Below are positions 61,675 to 64,000 of a DNA stretch of 64,000 bases, one piece after another (the first letter of the stretch is position 1; each line of letters starts with the position of its first letter). Source of the DNA: Planktomarina temperata RCA23 (GTDB lineage Bacteria > Pseudomonadota > Alphaproteobacteria > Rhodobacterales > Rhodobacteraceae). The translations under genes and the position numbers were made by a program. The notes below the pieces were generated by a model. The model did no database searches and had not been told where the DNA came from. It saw only the letters and a list, made by a program, of their open reading frames with translations. The DNA is taken from contig NZ_CP003984.1 of NCBI RefSeq assembly GCF_000738435.1, forward strand, positions 2,976,001-3,040,000, written 5' to 3'.

Positions 61675-63378
61675 GTGGCCCGATATTCTCATCAACTGTC
61701 TTGGATACAGCAACTCCGGTATCGCTGGCTGTTGCGCTTGGCGGCTTGGTCTAAGCCGAAGGTGGGGTTGATCGCGACGCCAGAGCCTTGGACAACGGGC
61801 GATTTTGATCGCGGCCTGCGCATTCTCTCAGGAAAAATTGTCTTCACCGGGCATATGATGGACATTGGTGAAAGCTCGATATGGAACCACAAGCCGCCAT
61901 CCCCGCTGTTTGCAGCTGAATTGCATGGGTTTCGATGGCTCGATGACTTGGCGACCTATGGCGATGCCCGCGCCATGGGTACCGCCCAAGCTTGGATTTT
62001 GGATTGGATAGATGGTTTTGGCATGGGGCTCGGGCCCGGCTGGAGCGCAGATGTCACCGGCCGGCGCTTGATCCGCTGGATCAACCATTCGGCCTTTTTG
62101 CTGCACGGCCTGTCGCAAAGCCGGCGCGATAAGATTTGTCAGTCTATGGCACTCCAAACCCGTTTACTAAGCACATCTTGGCGCCACCTGCCCGCCGGGC
62201 GGGGGCGATTCGAAGCCCTGGCTGGGCTGATCTGTGCGGCACAATCTTTGGCCGGGATGCAAAGCATACTGCCCCCGGCGCTGACGGCCTTGGTTAAGGA
62301 ATGCCAAGCACAAATAGATGTGCATGGCACGATTGCCTCGCGCAATCCCGAAGAGCTTTTGGATATTTTCAGTCTGCTGACGTGGGTCAAACAATCACTC
62401 GAATTGACTCATGCCCCCGTTCCAGAGGCTTTGACGAAGAGCCTTGCAAGCATAGCGCCCGTGCTGCGCAGTCTGCGCCACGGTGACGGCACTTTAGCGC
62501 GCTTTCACGGGGGTAGACAGGGCAGCGAATATGTCTTGGATCAAGCGCTCGCCATCTCAGGAATCCGCGCCAGCGCTCTGCAGGATTCGGCGATGGGATT
62601 TGCCCGCCTCGCAGCCGGTGCGACGTCGTTGATCGCTGATGCCGCCGCCCCGCCCCTCGGCCAGGAGCGCTTTACCAGCCATGCATCCACCTGCGCCTTT
62701 GAGCTCTCAGTCGGACGCTCCCGCGTCATTGTGAACTGTGGATCGGGCCTACGATTTGGTGAGGATTGGCATCAAGCCGGCCGCTCCACCGCCTCCCATG
62801 CGACATTGGCGATCGAAGGGCTATCTTCCTCCCGCTTTGCTGCGCCGAAGCGCAATGGCACCCGCCCTTTTATCGAAACACCCAGCTTGGTGATGGTGGA
62901 AAAAACTCGGGCCGTGGATGGGGTGCGGTTACAGATGAACCACAATGGCTATCAAAAAAGCCATGGGCTCATTCATGCGCGCACGCTTGATCTGCCGGTC
63001 GACAGCAAGGGGCTTGTGGGCGAGGATGAGCTTTATGCTCCCGATGAGAGCGATGTGCGGCTTTTGCAGGCGGCGCAGGCAAAATCGGAGTCGCCGCTGC
63101 ATTTTTCGATCCGCTTTCATCTGCACCCAGAGGTGACCCCAAATCTGGAGCCTGATTCGGCCTCTGTTTCCCTCACTCTGGCCACGGGTGATATTTGGGT
63201 CTTTCGCTGTCAGCCGGGCGTTGAATTGGCCTTGGACGAAAGTGTCTATTTTGAGGATGGTCGCCAATTCCCGCGCCCGTCACAGCAGATTGTTTTGACC
63301 GGTGTGATCAAAGAAATCACCACCCGCGTCCGTTGGTCACTGGCCAAAGCCAGCGAAAACCCTCAAAAGGCCTCCTAA
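61675..63378 (+). CDS. Heparinase II/III family protein
   Basis: 567 residues, no signal peptide. An alpha-toroid N half (WILDWIDGFGMGLGPGWSADVTGRRLIRWINHSAFL) followed by a beta-sandwich heparinase II/III-like domain (GDGTLARFHGG, VIVNCGSGLRFGEDW, SHATLAIEG, NHNGYQKSHGLIHAR). Family members cleave uronic-acid polysaccharides, but this intracellular-looking form next to rsmB and purH is a standing feature of alphaproteobacteria whose substrate is not known. Start GTG 61675, AGGA 12 bases upstream. Confidence 0.88.
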   Translation: MARYSHQLSWIQQLRYRWLLRLAAWSKPKVGLIATPEPWTTGDFDRGLRILSGKIVFTGHMMDIGESSIWNHKPPSPLFAAELHGFRWLDDLATYGDARAMGTAQAWILDWIDGFGMGLGPGWSADVTGRRLIRWINHSAFLLHGLSQSRRDKICQSMALQTRLLSTSWRHLPAGRGRFEALAGLICAAQSLAGMQSILPPALTALVKECQAQIDVHGTIASRNPEELLDIFSLLTWVKQSLELTHAPVPEALTKSLASIAPVLRSLRHGDGTLARFHGGRQGSEYVLDQALAISGIRASALQDSAMGFARLAAGATSLIADAAAPPLGQERFTSHASTCAFELSVGRSRVIVNCGSGLRFGEDWHQAGRSTASHATLAIEGLSSSRFAAPKRNGTRPFIETPSLVMVEKTRAVDGVRLQMNHNGYQKSHGLIHARTLDLPVDSKGLVGEDELYAPDESDVRLLQAAQAKSESPLHFSIRFHLHPEVTPNLEPDSASVSLTLATGDIWVFRCQPGVELALDESVYFEDGRQFPRPSQQIVLTGVIKEITTRVRWSLAKASENPQKAS

Positions 63379-63419
63379 GAAGCCAGGCGGTGGGGCGTGG
63401 CACATTCGTAGGATAACTC

Positions 63420-64000
63420 ATGACACAGCTTGTAGACCTCAAACGCGCATTAATCTCCGTATCAGACAAAACTGGGCTGCTCGAGCTCGGTAAGGCGCTT
63501 GCAGATCGGGGGGTGGAGCTGCTCTCAACCGGCGGCTCGGCGAAAGCACTGCGCGATGCGCGATTGCCTGTGACGGATGTGGCCGATGTGACCGGGTTTC
63601 CTGAGATGATGGATGGGCGCGTAAAGACGCTGCATCCGAAAGTGCATGGCGGGCTGCTGGCCCTGCGCGACAATCCAGAGCATCTGGCTGCAATGCAAGA
63701 GCATGGGATTGCAGGGATCGACCTTCTGGTTGTCAATCTTTACCCCTTTGAAGCCACCGTTGCCAAAGGCGCAGATTATGACACGGCGATTGAGAATATC
63801 GACATCGGCGGACCTGCGATGATCCGAGCTGCTGCAAAAAACCACGGGTTTGTATCCGTGGTCACGGATACCGAAGACTATGACGCGCTCTTGCAAGAAT
63901 TAGATGCGAATGGTGGGGCGACAGGGTATGAGTTTCGCCAAAAACTCGCGCTCAATGCCTATGCCCGCACCGCGGCCTATGATGCCGCTGTTTCAAATTG
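63420..64000 (+). CDS. purH: Bifunctional AICAR formyltransferase / IMP cyclohydrolase PurH, 5' part (cut by window edge)
   Basis: The frame is open to the end of the window; about 193 N-terminal residues are present, the IMP cyclohydrolase domain. Seen are [46 protein letters not shown] and [23 protein letters not shown] lies seven bases before ATG 63420. Catalyses the last two steps of IMP synthesis. It follows the heparinase-like gene by 41 bases. Confidence 0.96.
   Translation, partial: MTQLVDLKRALISVSDKTGLLELGKALADRGVELLSTGGSAKALRDARLPVTDVADVTGFPEMMDGRVKTLHPKVHGGLLALRDNPEHLAAMQEHGIAGIDLLVVNLYPFEATVAKGADYDTAIENIDIGGPAMIRAAAKNHGFVSVVTDTEDYDALLQELDANGGATGYEFRQKLALNAYARTAAYDAAVSN

Overview
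The window comes from a member of the Rhodobacteraceae (Roseobacter-type marine alphaproteobacterium). This rests on several observations: a propionyl-CoA carboxylase locus with a PccR-type ScfR regulator, TRAP and tripartite-tricarboxylate transporters, the gene order rsmB - heparinase II/III-like - purH, an rRNA operon ordered 16S-Ile-Ala-23S-5S, and an enlarged helix 9 in the 23S rRNA. I cannot name the species from sequence alone.

Layout. 0-2.1 kb: polyphosphate pair (3' end of ppk, then ppx/gppA). 2.1-13.1 kb: the methylmalonyl-CoA pathway, with a TerB/DnaJ protein, a VOC protein, methylmalonyl-CoA mutase, pccA, a conserved hypothetical, pccB, a Bcr/CflA-type exporter and the regulator gene pccR. 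TTTGCAAA-type sites lie upstream of pccB and pccR, with weaker versions before pccA and the mutase. 13.2-15.5 kb: a DMT exporter translationally coupled to betaine-aldehyde dehydrogenase. 15.6-18.7 kb: a TRAP transporter (dctPQM); upstream are the 3' stump of a LacI-family regulator and a frameshifted transposase tail. 19.3-30.9 kb: a more AT-rich accessory cluster. It has a class V aminotransferase + TauE exporter, a divergent FAD/Fe-S 2-hydroxyacid dehydrogenase + second TauE exporter, and an operon tctC-tctB-tctA-acylating aldehyde dehydrogenase-AMP ligase that resembles the sulfoacetate (SauS/SauT) route.

31-38.2 kb: a gene-poor stretch, an ETC complex I accessory gene, then a complete rRNA operon on the minus strand. 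38.3-48.5 kb: housekeeping and stress genes (msrQ/msrP, SDR, HAD phosphatase, clpB, pyrF, NfeD/SPFH pair, dinB, N-formylglutamate amidohydrolase). 48.7-49 kb: tRNA-Val, rpmJ and a strong terminator. 49-57.5 kb: a branched-chain-amino-acid-type ABC transporter operon bracketed by two acyl-CoA ligase genes. 57.7-64 kb: truB, rbfA, dapB, an SDHAF4-like gene, rsmB, a heparinase-like gene and the 5' part of purH.

How the parts fit. PccB/PccA carboxylate propionyl-CoA and the mutase takes (R)-methylmalonyl-CoA to succinyl-CoA, probably under PccR control. The 19.3-30.9 kb cluster looks like an import-activate-reduce pathway for a small acid, possibly an organosulfonate since two TauE-type exporters are built in, but no sulfoacetaldehyde acetyltransferase (xsc) is in the window, so the pathway cannot be closed here. 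Three periplasmic binding-protein genes (dctP, tctC and the Liv-type one) are each followed by a strong hairpin before the next gene. All functional calls are from reading protein sequence and context; nothing was searched or computed beyond inspection.
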